The translations under genes were made by a program, and so were the position numbers. From the NCBI GenBank assembly GCA_938041705.1, contig CALISP010000308.1, positions 1 through 8,623 on the forward strand: a stretch of 8,623 bases of DNA, given 5' to 3'. The notes beneath the pieces were generated by a model. The model made no database searches and was not told the origin of the DNA. It worked only from the letters and a program-made list of their open reading frames with translations. Source of the DNA: an uncultured Cocleimonas sp. (GTDB lineage: Bacteria > Pseudomonadota > Gammaproteobacteria > Thiotrichales > Thiotrichaceae). Position 1 is the first letter of the stretch; each line of letters opens with the position of its first letter. Positions 1 through 5,740 of this stretch are shown here, one piece after another.

Positions 1-997
1 TTGTTGTAGTATCAGATTTATTACCCAAGCTTGATTGTTCGCTTTGAGAGCTAGAATTAGAACTGTGATCGTTTAAATCAATCACATTAGACATTTCCTC
101 TAAAATATCTTCGGCTGTTTCAACTAGTTTTGCACCTTGTCGAATTAATTGATGACAACCTTTAGCAAGAGGATTATGAATAGAGCCTGGAATCGCAAAC
201 ACCTCACGATTTTGCTCCATAGCTAAACGAGCAGTAATTAATGAGCCACTTTTTAGAGCCGCTTCTACGACTAATACGCCATAGCTTAAGGCACTAATGA
301 TACGATTTCGTCTCGGAAAATGCCTAGAATCAGGATGTGCTCCCACTGGGAATTCACTAATGATTGCTCCATTTTTAACAATCTTATGAGCTAATTCACG
401 GTGCTTGGCTGGATATACCCGGTCAATACCTGTCGCTATTACAGCAATAGTTGGTCCGTTTCCATCAATAGCCCCGTTATGCGCTGCGCCATCAATGCCT
501 AAAGCTAAGCCGCTAGTAATACACAATCCCGTGGTTGCTAAATGCTTGGCAAATTCATAAGCATTATTATGACCACCTTGGGTAGGATTACGACTGCCAA
601 CAATGCCTAATTGAGGGTCTTTAAGAATATTGAGATTACCGTGTACATAAAGTAAAGCCGGCGCATCATTAATTTGCTTTAGTCGTTGTGGGTATTCTGG
701 ACAATTAAGAGTAATAATATGGTGCTGGTCTGATGCAGCAAGCCAATCTAAATCTTGTTTTACGACATCATCTGCTTGTTGTTGATTGTTTTGAAAATTT
801 TGATGAGCCACCTTTTGTTCAATAATGCTATTTGCATCTTTTAATGAAATTCCAGCTTTAGTTAACTGTGATGAATTAGCGGCGAAAATCGCAGAAGGAC
901 TATCAAAACAATTGAGCAATAATTGAAATTTCTTCGATCCTATCCCAGAGACTCGCCAAAGCCTAATCCAAGATTCTAATTCTTCATAAATATTCAT
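1..997 (-). CDS. dprA: DprA (Smf), DNA-processing protein A, N-terminal 332 codons, C-terminus off the left edge
   Basis: DprA binds incoming single-stranded DNA in the cytoplasm during natural transformation and loads RecA on it; the gene is also widely kept in bacteria not known to be competent. I translated the minus strand from the ATG at 997-995; it stays open to base 1. An in-frame TAG lies 9-11 bases upstream of the ATG, so this is the first possible ATG. Residues about 8-60 form a helix-hairpin-helix-like region (VSGIGSKK at 16-23). Residues about 95-300 are the Rossmann-like DprA core: GIVGSRNPTQGG (131-142), SGLALGIDGAAH (162-173), ATGIDRVYPAKH (188-199), SEFPVGAHPDSRHFPRRNRI (214-233), VVEAALKSGSLITARLA (243-259), EVFAIPGSIHNPLAKGCHQL (265-284). 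From about 305 a Ser/Asn/Gln-rich linker begins. The usual small C-terminal winged-helix domain would lie outside the window. No clear Shine-Dalgarno is seen. Confidence 0.95.
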   Translation of the reverse strand, partial: MNIYEELESWIRLWRVSGIGSKKFQLLLNCFDSPSAIFAANSSQLTKAGISLKDANSIIEQKVAHQNFQNNQQQADDVVKQDLDWLAASDQHHIITLNCPEYPQRLKQINDAPALLYVHGNLNILKDPQLGIVGSRNPTQGGHNNAYEFAKHLATTGLCITSGLALGIDGAAHNGAIDGNGPTIAVIATGIDRVYPAKHRELAHKIVKNGAIISEFPVGAHPDSRHFPRRNRIISALSYGVLVVEAALKSGSLITARLAMEQNREVFAIPGSIHNPLAKGCHQLIRQGAKLVETAEDILEEMSNVIDLNDHSSNSSSQSEQSSLGNKSDTTT

Positions 998-1043
998 AAA
1001 GTGATTCTATCATCTTAGATTCATTCGAGAGTGTTTCATCATT

Positions 1044-1068
1044 AAAAAAGGCTCCCTTAAAGGAGCCT
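1044..1068 (-). terminator. Rho-independent terminator after tsaP, ahead of dprA
   Basis: Bases 1049-1055 (AGGCTCC) and 1062-1068 (GGAGCCT) form a perfect 7-bp GC-rich stem with a 6-base loop. Read on the minus strand the stem is followed at once by six T (1049-1044, the first also closing the stem). This is a textbook intrinsic terminator for transcripts coming from the LysM gene. It leaves only about 46 bases for a separate dprA promoter, or dprA depends on read-through. Confidence 0.85.
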
Positions 1069-1098
1069 CTGATTATTATTTAAACGTCAATCTTTGTT

Positions 1099-1120
1099 AA
1101 AAATAAAGTTAGATACTTTA
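1099..1120 (-). terminator. Weak AT-rich hairpin plus T-tract just after the tsaP stop
   Basis: TAAAGT (1104-1109) and ACTTTA (1115-1120) are inverted arms around a 5-base loop. On the minus strand the stem is followed by five T (1103-1099). The stem has only one G-C pair, so termination would be weak. It lies 30 bases ahead of the strong terminator and may be an auxiliary or chance structure. Confidence 0.3.
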
Positions 1121-1128
1121 ACCAAGAA

Positions 1129-2364
1129 CTAAGGATTACCAATTTTGTAACCATTTCTAACTTCATTAGTTGATTCAGTTATGACTGCATAGCTAATATC
1201 ATTAAGTACCTTATAAACAATTGCAGTCGCCGCATGAGCTGGCGGAATAGCTACTTTAAGAGGTTTTGAAACATCAAGCTTATGCTTACTTACTGTTCTT
1301 GCTATAGGATCATCTACTAATTTACCAGGTGAATAAACACCTAAGGTATAACCCAATTTCATTCCTTGGCGGGCACCTTTATTAATCGTGATTATTTGTG
1401 TATCTCCAGAAATCATTTCTGCATCGAATAAAGAAATCACGTCACCACGAATTTTTCTGTTTGGCAAAGTAATCGGAGTTTTAAGATTGTGTGTTTCATC
1501 TTCAATATACAGCAATCTATCACCACGTTTAATCTCACGTGTTGATTCAATTATCAATGCTGTAGCTACTTCTGCATGAGTTGCAGCACGCTCAACTTCT
1601 ATAAAACCATTGTAAACAACTTCACGACCATACTCTTGGCCGGTTTTAGGATCTGAAAGCACTTTGCCAACATTAAAAATAGCGTATTCACCACCAGCCT
1701 GTCGATCTTTTAGATTCTTGACGTAAACTGTTTGATCAACTTCTAATAAAATATTCGCATCTTTAGCATCAACTATATAAGGCGCATTGTTAATCGCATT
1801 ATCATCTAAGACCCGTGGCCATGATAAAAACGGTGAAAGTGTAGAGATTGGCTTACCGCCACCACTTCGAATAATACGCATTTGCGGTATCATCTTTTCA
1901 TTGATGGTTGTATTGGTTTTACCACCCTTGCCACGACCTTGGTGAATAAATAGCACGTCACCAGGGAAAATAAGATGAGGATTCTTCACTTTTTGGTTTT
2001 TATCCCAAACTTCAGGCCAATATGCAGGGTTTCTTAAGAATTTATTTGAGATACCCCATAAGGTATCACCTTTTTTAACTACGTAACGGGTTGGGGCACT
2101 AGACTTAAATGGTGAGTGGGTAACTTTTCTGACTATCTTAGGACCAGTTTTACCACTATAAGAGGCTTTCTTTGGCATTCCATAATAGCTATCGAATGGA
2201 TCAGCATTATGAATCCTATCGCTAGCTTCAAGTGCTGCTAACTGAGTTGCACCTTTGAAATCACCATTACTACAACCACTTAATACAGATAGCGAGAGAG
2301 CAGATAACGTTAACACGGATGTTCGAGTTACACTTCGTGTTAAATTTGGGAAATTAAAAGACAT
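1129..2364 (-). CDS. tsaP: LysM-domain envelope protein, TsaP-like (type IV pilus secretin-associated)
   Basis: TsaP proteins bind peptidoglycan through LysM and associate with the type IV pilus secretin PilQ in the outer membrane. In this 411-residue protein, residues 15-31 are a hydrophobic signal ending in the lipobox LSGC, with Cys31 as the predicted lipidated residue followed by Ser, which favours outer-membrane sorting. LysM spans about 93-141 (YVVKKGDTLWGIS at 94-106, PGDVLFI at 134-140). Residues about 300-411 resemble the FlgT C-terminal-like domain of TsaP (ITINKGARQGMKLGYTLGVY at 325-344). A good Shine-Dalgarno (AGAGGG, complement of 2370-2375) lies five bases before the ATG. The identification rests on domain order plus the conserved position between def and dprA, where Pseudomonas has PA0020/tsaP. 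No pilus genes are in the window, so a role in pili is inferred. A generic LysM lipoprotein is the alternative. Confidence 0.85.
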   Translation of the reverse strand: MSFNFPNLTRSVTRTSVLTLSALSLSVLSGCSNGDFKGATQLAALEASDRIHNADPFDSYYGMPKKASYSGKTGPKIVRKVTHSPFKSSAPTRYVVKKGDTLWGISNKFLRNPAYWPEVWDKNQKVKNPHLIFPGDVLFIHQGRGKGGKTNTTINEKMIPQMRIIRSGGGKPISTLSPFLSWPRVLDDNAINNAPYIVDAKDANILLEVDQTVYVKNLKDRQAGGEYAIFNVGKVLSDPKTGQEYGREVVYNGFIEVERAATHAEVATALIIESTREIKRGDRLLYIEDETHNLKTPITLPNRKIRGDVISLFDAEMISGDTQIITINKGARQGMKLGYTLGVYSPGKLVDDPIARTVSKHKLDVSKPLKVAIPPAHAATAIVYKVLNDISYAVITESTNEVRNGYKIGNP

Positions 2365-2575
2365 GAAAACCCTCTTTTTTTATTGTTTATTATTTTGTTG
2401 TCTATATTCTATTATTTAGTCATAAATATGTGTGAATACTCATAAAATGACTTTTATTACTTCAAATAATATCTTATCTGCCACGAGGCATGCAGTGTTT
2501 TCAGACTTACGGTATTGTTTGCTTATGAAAAAAGGTTAATAAGCATTTCATGGTCAGCCATTTATCAGCTAGCTA

Positions 2576-2584
2576 TGAGATAAT
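2576..2584 (+). promoter_or_regulatory. Candidate extended -10 element for def
   Basis: TGAGATAAT reads as an extended -10 box (TG, one base, GATAAT; five of six to TATAAT). I see no good -35 hexamer 16-18 bases upstream, which extended -10 promoters tolerate. Transcription would begin near 2591, giving a leader of about 64 bases before def. In such AT-rich DNA chance matches are common, so this is tentative. Confidence 0.3.
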
Positions 2585-2601
2585 GATTAATATAGTAATC
2601 A
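2584..2601. repeat. Inverted repeat TGATTA-N6-TAATCA upstream of def
   Basis: TGATTA (2584-2589) and TAATCA (2596-2601) are perfect 6-base inverted arms separated by six bases, centred about 62 bases before the def ATG in the def/tsaP divergent region. The element overlaps the last base of the candidate -10 box and the expected start of transcription, where an operator could act. The base composition makes a chance origin quite possible. The rest of the 2365-2654 gap shows only AT-rich sequence, with no convincing promoter for tsaP. Confidence 0.3.
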
Positions 2602-2654
2602 ATTACCAAATATTGTTGTTAGTAACTAATTAGATCGAGACTTGGAAATAAATT

Positions 2655-3164
2655 ATGGCGATTTTAGATATTTTACGATTCCCAGACGCACGCTTGCGCA
2701 CAAAAGCAAAGCCTATTGATGAGGTTACTGATGAATTGCGCCAATTCATAGATGACATGTTCGAGACAATGTATGAAGCACCTGGTATTGGTTTAGCTGC
2801 AACTCAGGTGAATATTCATAAACAATTAGTCGTAGTTGATGTATCAGAAGACAAAAGTGAGCCTTATTGTTTTATAAACCCTGTGATTACACATGCTGAA
2901 GGTGAAGATGTATGCCAAGAAGGTTGCTTGTCTGTACCTGAATATTATGCTGATGTTAGCCGAGCAGAGAACATCAAAGTAAAAGCATTGGATCGAGATG
3001 GTAAAGAATTTGAAATTGAAGCAGATGGACTATTTGCCGTTTGTATTCAGCATGAATTAGATCATTTAAAGGGAAAGTTATTTGTTGATTATTTATCGCC
3101 ATTAAAACAAAAGCGTTTGCTTAAAAAGATTGAGAAGTTAACCAAACAAAATGCAACAGCATAA
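2655..3164 (+). CDS. def: Peptide deformylase
   Basis: Def removes the N-formyl group from the starting methionine of new proteins as they leave the ribosome; it is a cytoplasmic Fe(II) hydrolase. All three family motifs are intact in this 169-residue protein: GIGLAATQ (44-51), EGCLS (89-93) and HELDH (133-137). Cys91, His133 and His137 bind the metal and Glu134 is the catalytic base, matching Cys90, His132, His136 and Glu133 of the E. coli enzyme. The length equals that of E. coli Def. The lysine-rich C-terminal helix (148-165) fits the ribosome-docking helix of the family. The ribosome-binding site is weak (GGA at 2644-2646). The gene starts a rightward translation cluster, with fmt 96 bases downstream; this pairing is very widely conserved because the two enzymes add and remove the same formyl group. 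Confidence 0.98.
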   Translation: MAILDILRFPDARLRTKAKPIDEVTDELRQFIDDMFETMYEAPGIGLAATQVNIHKQLVVVDVSEDKSEPYCFINPVITHAEGEDVCQEGCLSVPEYYADVSRAENIKVKALDRDGKEFEIEADGLFAVCIQHELDHLKGKLFVDYLSPLKQKRLLKKIEKLTKQNATA

Positions 3165-3167
3165 TTA

Positions 3168-3194
3168 GTGTCATCATTTACTTTAAAATGACAC
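3168..3194 (+). other. Bulged hairpin in the def-fmt spacer, not a standard terminator
   Basis: Three bases after the def stop, GTGTCAT (3168-3174) pairs with ATGACAC (3188-3194). An inner TTTA (3177-3180) pairs with TAAA (3184-3187) around a 3-base CTT loop, leaving a 2-base CA bulge on the left side, for 11 pairs in total. It is followed by a C-tract rather than a T-run, and has no T-run on the minus strand either, so it does not look like an intrinsic terminator. It may be an mRNA-stability or processing element. Bases 3190-3194 are shared with the first copy of the repeated motif described separately. Confidence 0.55.
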
Positions 3195-3205
3195 CCCCCT
3201 ACTTT
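3190..3205 (-). repeat. Purine-rich motif AAAGTRRRGGRGTGTC, copy 1 (inverted)
   Basis: Read on the minus strand this is AAAGTAGGGGGGTGTC. It matches copy 2 before rsmB in 15 of 16 bases and copy 3 after rsmB in 13 of 16, every difference being A versus G. On the plus strand it is a C6 tract flanked by GACA and TACTTT. As RNA the plus strand is complementary to copy 2 over all 16 bases when one U-G wobble is allowed. Confidence 0.55.
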
Positions 3206-3260
3206 ATAGACTTTTGCATCTCAAACTTCCTTTCAGTTTTCATCAGCAAGCAATAAAACA

Positions 3261-4193
3261 ATGAACCCACTAAAAATCATTTACGCAGGCACCCCAGAGT
3301 TTGCTGTTCCTGCGTTGCAAGCATTAATTGCATCAAAACACGAAGTCATTGCAGTGTATACACAGCCTGATAGGCCTGCAGGTCGAGGTCGTAAAGTACA
3401 GTTTGGGCCCATAAAACATGTTGCTATTGATGCAGGCGTCGAAGTTCAGCAACCTATTTCTTTCAAAGAAAGTGATGCAATGACTACTCTTGAGAGTTAT
3501 CAATGTGATGTCATGGTTGTTGCTGCTTATGGTTTAATTTTACCGCAAAAGATATTAGATTTGCCTAAATACGGTTGTTTAAATATCCATGGTTCATTAT
3601 TGCCTAGGTGGCGAGGTGCAGCGCCAATACATCGTGCTATCCAAAGTGGTGATACTGAAACTGGGGTTACTATTATGCAAATGGCAGCAGGTCTAGATAC
3701 AGGTGACATGCTATTGAAAGTCATCCGTCCAATTACTATTGAAGATACAAGCCAAACAATCCACGATCAGTTGGCAGAGGATGGAGCTAAGGCATTATTG
3801 AAGGTATTAGATTCTATAGAAAATCTACAAGCTGAAGCCCAAGATGAAAACAAAACCTGCTACGCGCAAAAACTCAATAAGGCGGAAGCAGAAATTGATT
3901 GGTCGAAATCTGCAATTGAAATTGACCAAACCATCAGAGCATTCAATCCATGGCCTGTGGCATTTACTTTATATGAAGGAAAACCATTAAGGATTTTCAT
4001 GTCGAAGACTGTTGATGAAAACAACGAAAAGCCACCTGGCACCGTAATTTGTGAAGGAGATGATGGTATCGAAATTGCAACAGGCAACGGAGTTTTATCT
4101 TTTTCACGCTTACAATTACCAGGTAAAAAAGCAATGCATGTTAAAGACTTCTTAAATGGACGCTCTTTACTGGGAATGACATTACCTTCATGA
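3261..4193 (+). CDS. fmt: Methionyl-tRNA formyltransferase
   Basis: Fmt transfers a formyl group from 10-formyl-tetrahydrofolate to Met-tRNA(fMet), producing the initiator for translation. The 310-residue length is close to the E. coli enzyme (about 315). The N-terminal formyltransferase fold runs to about residue 185. It contains TQPDRPAGRGRK (34-45), the tRNA acceptor-stem loop with Arg42. The catalytic triad is visible as Asn108 and His110 in LNIHGSLLPRWRGAAPI (107-123) and Asp146 in GLDTGD (144-149). The C-terminal tRNA-binding domain follows (about 205-305), with INWS-like IDWSKS and FNPWP motifs. It lies between def and rsmB, probably on one transcript. I see no Shine-Dalgarno before the ATG; the 20 bases upstream are A-rich, so initiation may rely on an unstructured leader. 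Inverted copies of a 16-base motif flank the gene. Confidence 0.97.
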   Translation: MNPLKIIYAGTPEFAVPALQALIASKHEVIAVYTQPDRPAGRGRKVQFGPIKHVAIDAGVEVQQPISFKESDAMTTLESYQCDVMVVAAYGLILPQKILDLPKYGCLNIHGSLLPRWRGAAPIHRAIQSGDTETGVTIMQMAAGLDTGDMLLKVIRPITIEDTSQTIHDQLAEDGAKALLKVLDSIENLQAEAQDENKTCYAQKLNKAEAEIDWSKSAIEIDQTIRAFNPWPVAFTLYEGKPLRIFMSKTVDENNEKPPGTVICEGDDGIEIATGNGVLSFSRLQLPGKKAMHVKDFLNGRSLLGMTLPS

Positions 4194-4246
4194 AAAGGAA
4201 AACAGACTTCAACCTTTTAAGATTCAATATGATTAAAAACCTATTG

Positions 4247-4265
4247 AAAGTGGGGGGGTGTCTTT
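4247..4265 (+). repeat. Purine-rich motif AAAGTRRRGGRGTGTC, copy 2, with G7 tract
   Basis: AAAGTGGGGGGGTGTC (4247-4262) followed by TTT lies in the 75-base fmt-rsmB spacer, ending a few bases before the rsmB ATG. It matches copy 3 over 19 aligned bases with four A/G differences, and copy 1 in inverted orientation with one. It contains a run of seven G, long for this AT-rich sequence, and includes the probable rsmB ribosome-binding site. Confidence 0.55.
4254..4260 (+). promoter_or_regulatory. G-tract ribosome-binding site of rsmB
   Basis: GGGGGTG at 4254-4260 differs from the ideal GGAGGTG by one base and lies eight bases before the rsmB ATG, a good Shine-Dalgarno distance. It is the only plausible ribosome-binding site there. 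It is unusual because it sits in a run of seven G (4252-4258), so slippage in the run would change both its strength and its spacing. Confidence 0.5.
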
Positions 4266-4268
4266 ACA

Positions 4269-5558
4269 ATGTCTAAAACACCCCAAACAGTCCAAAAGAA
4301 TCCACGTACTGAAGCTGCTAAAATCCTTCAGGCTGTTATTTATAAAGGTGAATCGCTTAGCACAGCACTTGCTAATAACGATAGTCCGATGGTTAGCGAT
4401 TTATGTTATGGCAGTTTGCGTTGGCATGAGCCGCTAAGTTTTCTACTCGATGAATTAATGTCGAAAAAACTTAAAACTAAAGATAAAGATATTGAGTGTT
4501 TAATTCGTTTGGGCTTATATCAAATTATCTATCAAAAAACTCCAGACCATGCTGCGGTTGGTGAAACTGTTAGTGCCCTAAAGGGTTTAAAAAAACCATG
4601 GGCTAAAAACTTAGTTAATGCCGTATTACGTAATTTTTTACGTGGACAAGAAAAGCTTTTAAAACAAAAAGATGAATATTGGCCAGCCAAACATGCATTT
4701 CCACAATGGTTACTAGATAGAATCAAAAATGCCTACTCTGAAAATTGGCAAGATATATTAGCTGAATCTAATATGCGTGCCCCTATGACTTTACGAGTAA
4801 ATTTAATCCACCAAACTCGTAACGAATATCTAGCTAAATTAAAGAATGCCGGTATTGAAGCAAGTCTCGTAGAGAGCGTCGAAACTGCCATATCACTGGA
4901 CAGCCCACAAAACGTTTTTGATTTACCAGGTTTTACGGATGGCGAAGTATCTGTTCAAGATGCGGCAGCTCAAGGGGCATCAATTTTATTAGACTGCAAA
5001 GACAATATGACTGTACTGGATGCTTGTGCAGCTCCCGGAGGAAAAACAGGTCATATTTTAGAAAGCGCTAAAAACCTAAATGTAATTGCTATAGATAGCA
5101 GCGAGTTACGTTTAAAACGAGTGCAAGAAAATTTAGACCGCTTAAAACTCAAGGCTACTGTAATTGCTTCTGACGCATTGGAAACTGATAACTTTGCCAA
5201 AGATATAATGTTTGATCGTATTTTATTAGACGCTCCTTGCTCTGCCACGGGAGTCATCCGTCGTCATCCAGATATTAAAGTTCTGAGACGAAATTCTGAT
5301 ATCAAACAATTACAACAATTACAAAGCGATATTTTAGATGCTCTTTGGCAGAAACTTAAACCCTCTGGAATTTTGTTATATGCTACCTGCTCTGTTTTAC
5401 CCGACGAGAATGAAACCCAAATAAAAGCTTTTGTAGAACGCCATATTGATGTAGAAGTTCTCGAAATACCTAACGCACAAGGCTCAGGCCGACAAGTATT
5501 TCCTGGTGAAGATGGTATGGATGGGTTTTATTATGCAAAATTATCTAAACTTTCTTGA
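4269..5558 (+). CDS. rsmB: 16S rRNA (cytosine(967)-C5)-methyltransferase RsmB
   Basis: RsmB (Sun, Fmu) uses S-adenosylmethionine to methylate C967 of 16S rRNA in the cytoplasm. At 429 residues it has the same length as the E. coli protein. Residues about 12-135 are the NusB-like RNA-binding domain (LCYGSLRW at 45-52, VGETV then KNLVNAVLRNF at 113-123). The Rossmann methyltransferase domain follows. The SAM-binding motif is VLDACAAPGGKT (249-260). Motif IV is LLDAPCSATGVIRRHPDIK (319-337) with Cys324. Motif VI is YATCSVLPDENE (371-382) with Cys374, the nucleophile by analogy with E. coli Cys375. A closing MDGFYYAKL (417-425) is typical of the family. It lies 75 bases after fmt. Translation starts from an unusual G-tract ribosome-binding site that may be controlled by pairing with the def-fmt spacer. 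Confidence 0.97.
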   Translation: MSKTPQTVQKNPRTEAAKILQAVIYKGESLSTALANNDSPMVSDLCYGSLRWHEPLSFLLDELMSKKLKTKDKDIECLIRLGLYQIIYQKTPDHAAVGETVSALKGLKKPWAKNLVNAVLRNFLRGQEKLLKQKDEYWPAKHAFPQWLLDRIKNAYSENWQDILAESNMRAPMTLRVNLIHQTRNEYLAKLKNAGIEASLVESVETAISLDSPQNVFDLPGFTDGEVSVQDAAAQGASILLDCKDNMTVLDACAAPGGKTGHILESAKNLNVIAIDSSELRLKRVQENLDRLKLKATVIASDALETDNFAKDIMFDRILLDAPCSATGVIRRHPDIKVLRRNSDIKQLQQLQSDILDALWQKLKPSGILLYATCSVLPDENETQIKAFVERHIDVEVLEIPNAQGSGRQVFPGEDGMDGFYYAKLSKLS

Positions 5559-5612
5559 AACATCATTACAGACTTATGATACAAATATTCGGTTCTCTTA
5601 ATAGTATTCAAT

Positions 5613-5631
5613 AAAGTAAAGGAGTGTCTTT
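5613..5631 (+). repeat. Purine-rich motif AAAGTRRRGGRGTGTC, copy 3
   Basis: AAAGTAAAGGAGTGTC followed by TTT lies 54 bases after the rsmB stop. It aligns without gaps to copy 2 over 19 bases, the four differences all being A for G. It contains AAGGAG, a perfect Shine-Dalgarno core, but no ORF of useful length begins downstream of it. A run of seven T follows (5629-5635). The flanking stem AAAG/CTTT is too short to call a terminator. Confidence 0.45.
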
Positions 5632-5714
5632 TTTTATTCTTGATTAGTACTTTTCTTCGATATTTATCACTTTGAAAACTATCCCGAATAAGTTTCTGAT
5701 TACATAGTACAAAA

Positions 5715-5732
5715 TTTACCAAAAGTGGTAAA
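5715..5732. repeat. 18-base palindrome over the DUF4390 promoter
   Basis: TTTACCA (5715-5721) and TGGTAAA (5726-5732) are perfect 7-base inverted arms around AAAG. The right arm includes the TG and most of the -10 box of the proposed promoter, which is where a repressor would block RNA polymerase. If the start of transcription is at 5741 the palindrome is not in the mRNA, so it would act as a DNA operator and not as an RNA hairpin. No known regulator's consensus is claimed. Confidence 0.45.
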
Positions 5733-5734
5733 AT
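5726..5734 (+). promoter_or_regulatory. Extended -10 promoter of the DUF4390-ntrYX operon, probably leaderless
   Basis: TGGTAAAAT is TG, one base, then TAAAAT (five of six to TATAAT). Exactly six bases separate it from the A of the ATG at 5741, so the expected start of transcription is on or next to that A. I see no good -35 hexamer. No Shine-Dalgarno lies before the ATG, and an in-frame TAA at 5729-5731 rules out a more upstream start. Together these favour a leaderless message. Confidence 0.5.
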
Positions 5735-5740
5735 AGCCAC

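Noticed and set aside
1028..1043. AGTGT-TT-CATCATT near dprA resembles AGTGTCATCATT at 3167
   Set aside because: The match needs a two-base gap and is short and AT-rich; it lacks the purine-rich core of the repeated motif.
1388..1579. 63-codon ORF on the plus strand inside the tsaP gene
   Set aside because: It lies opposite a well-supported gene, has no recognisable domain and no ribosome-binding site that I can see; a shadow frame.
2430..2445. Possible CRP half-site (TGTGA) upstream of tsaP
   Set aside because: Only one half matches; the second half lacks the TCACA arm.
3261..4193. fmt as a mobile unit bounded by inverted repeats
   Set aside because: The flanking copies are only 16 bases, there is no transposase or target duplication, and fmt is in its conserved place between def and rsmB.
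4193..4222. AAAAGG/CCTTTT inverted repeat just after fmt
   Set aside because: Six AT-rich pairs with a 14-base loop and no T-run; too weak to call a terminator.
5531..5740. 69-codon minus-strand ORF filling the rsmB-DUF4390 gap
   Set aside because: It overlaps the end of rsmB, starts within the palindrome/promoter zone, has no clear Shine-Dalgarno and encodes a basic, low-information peptide. Not convincing as a gene.
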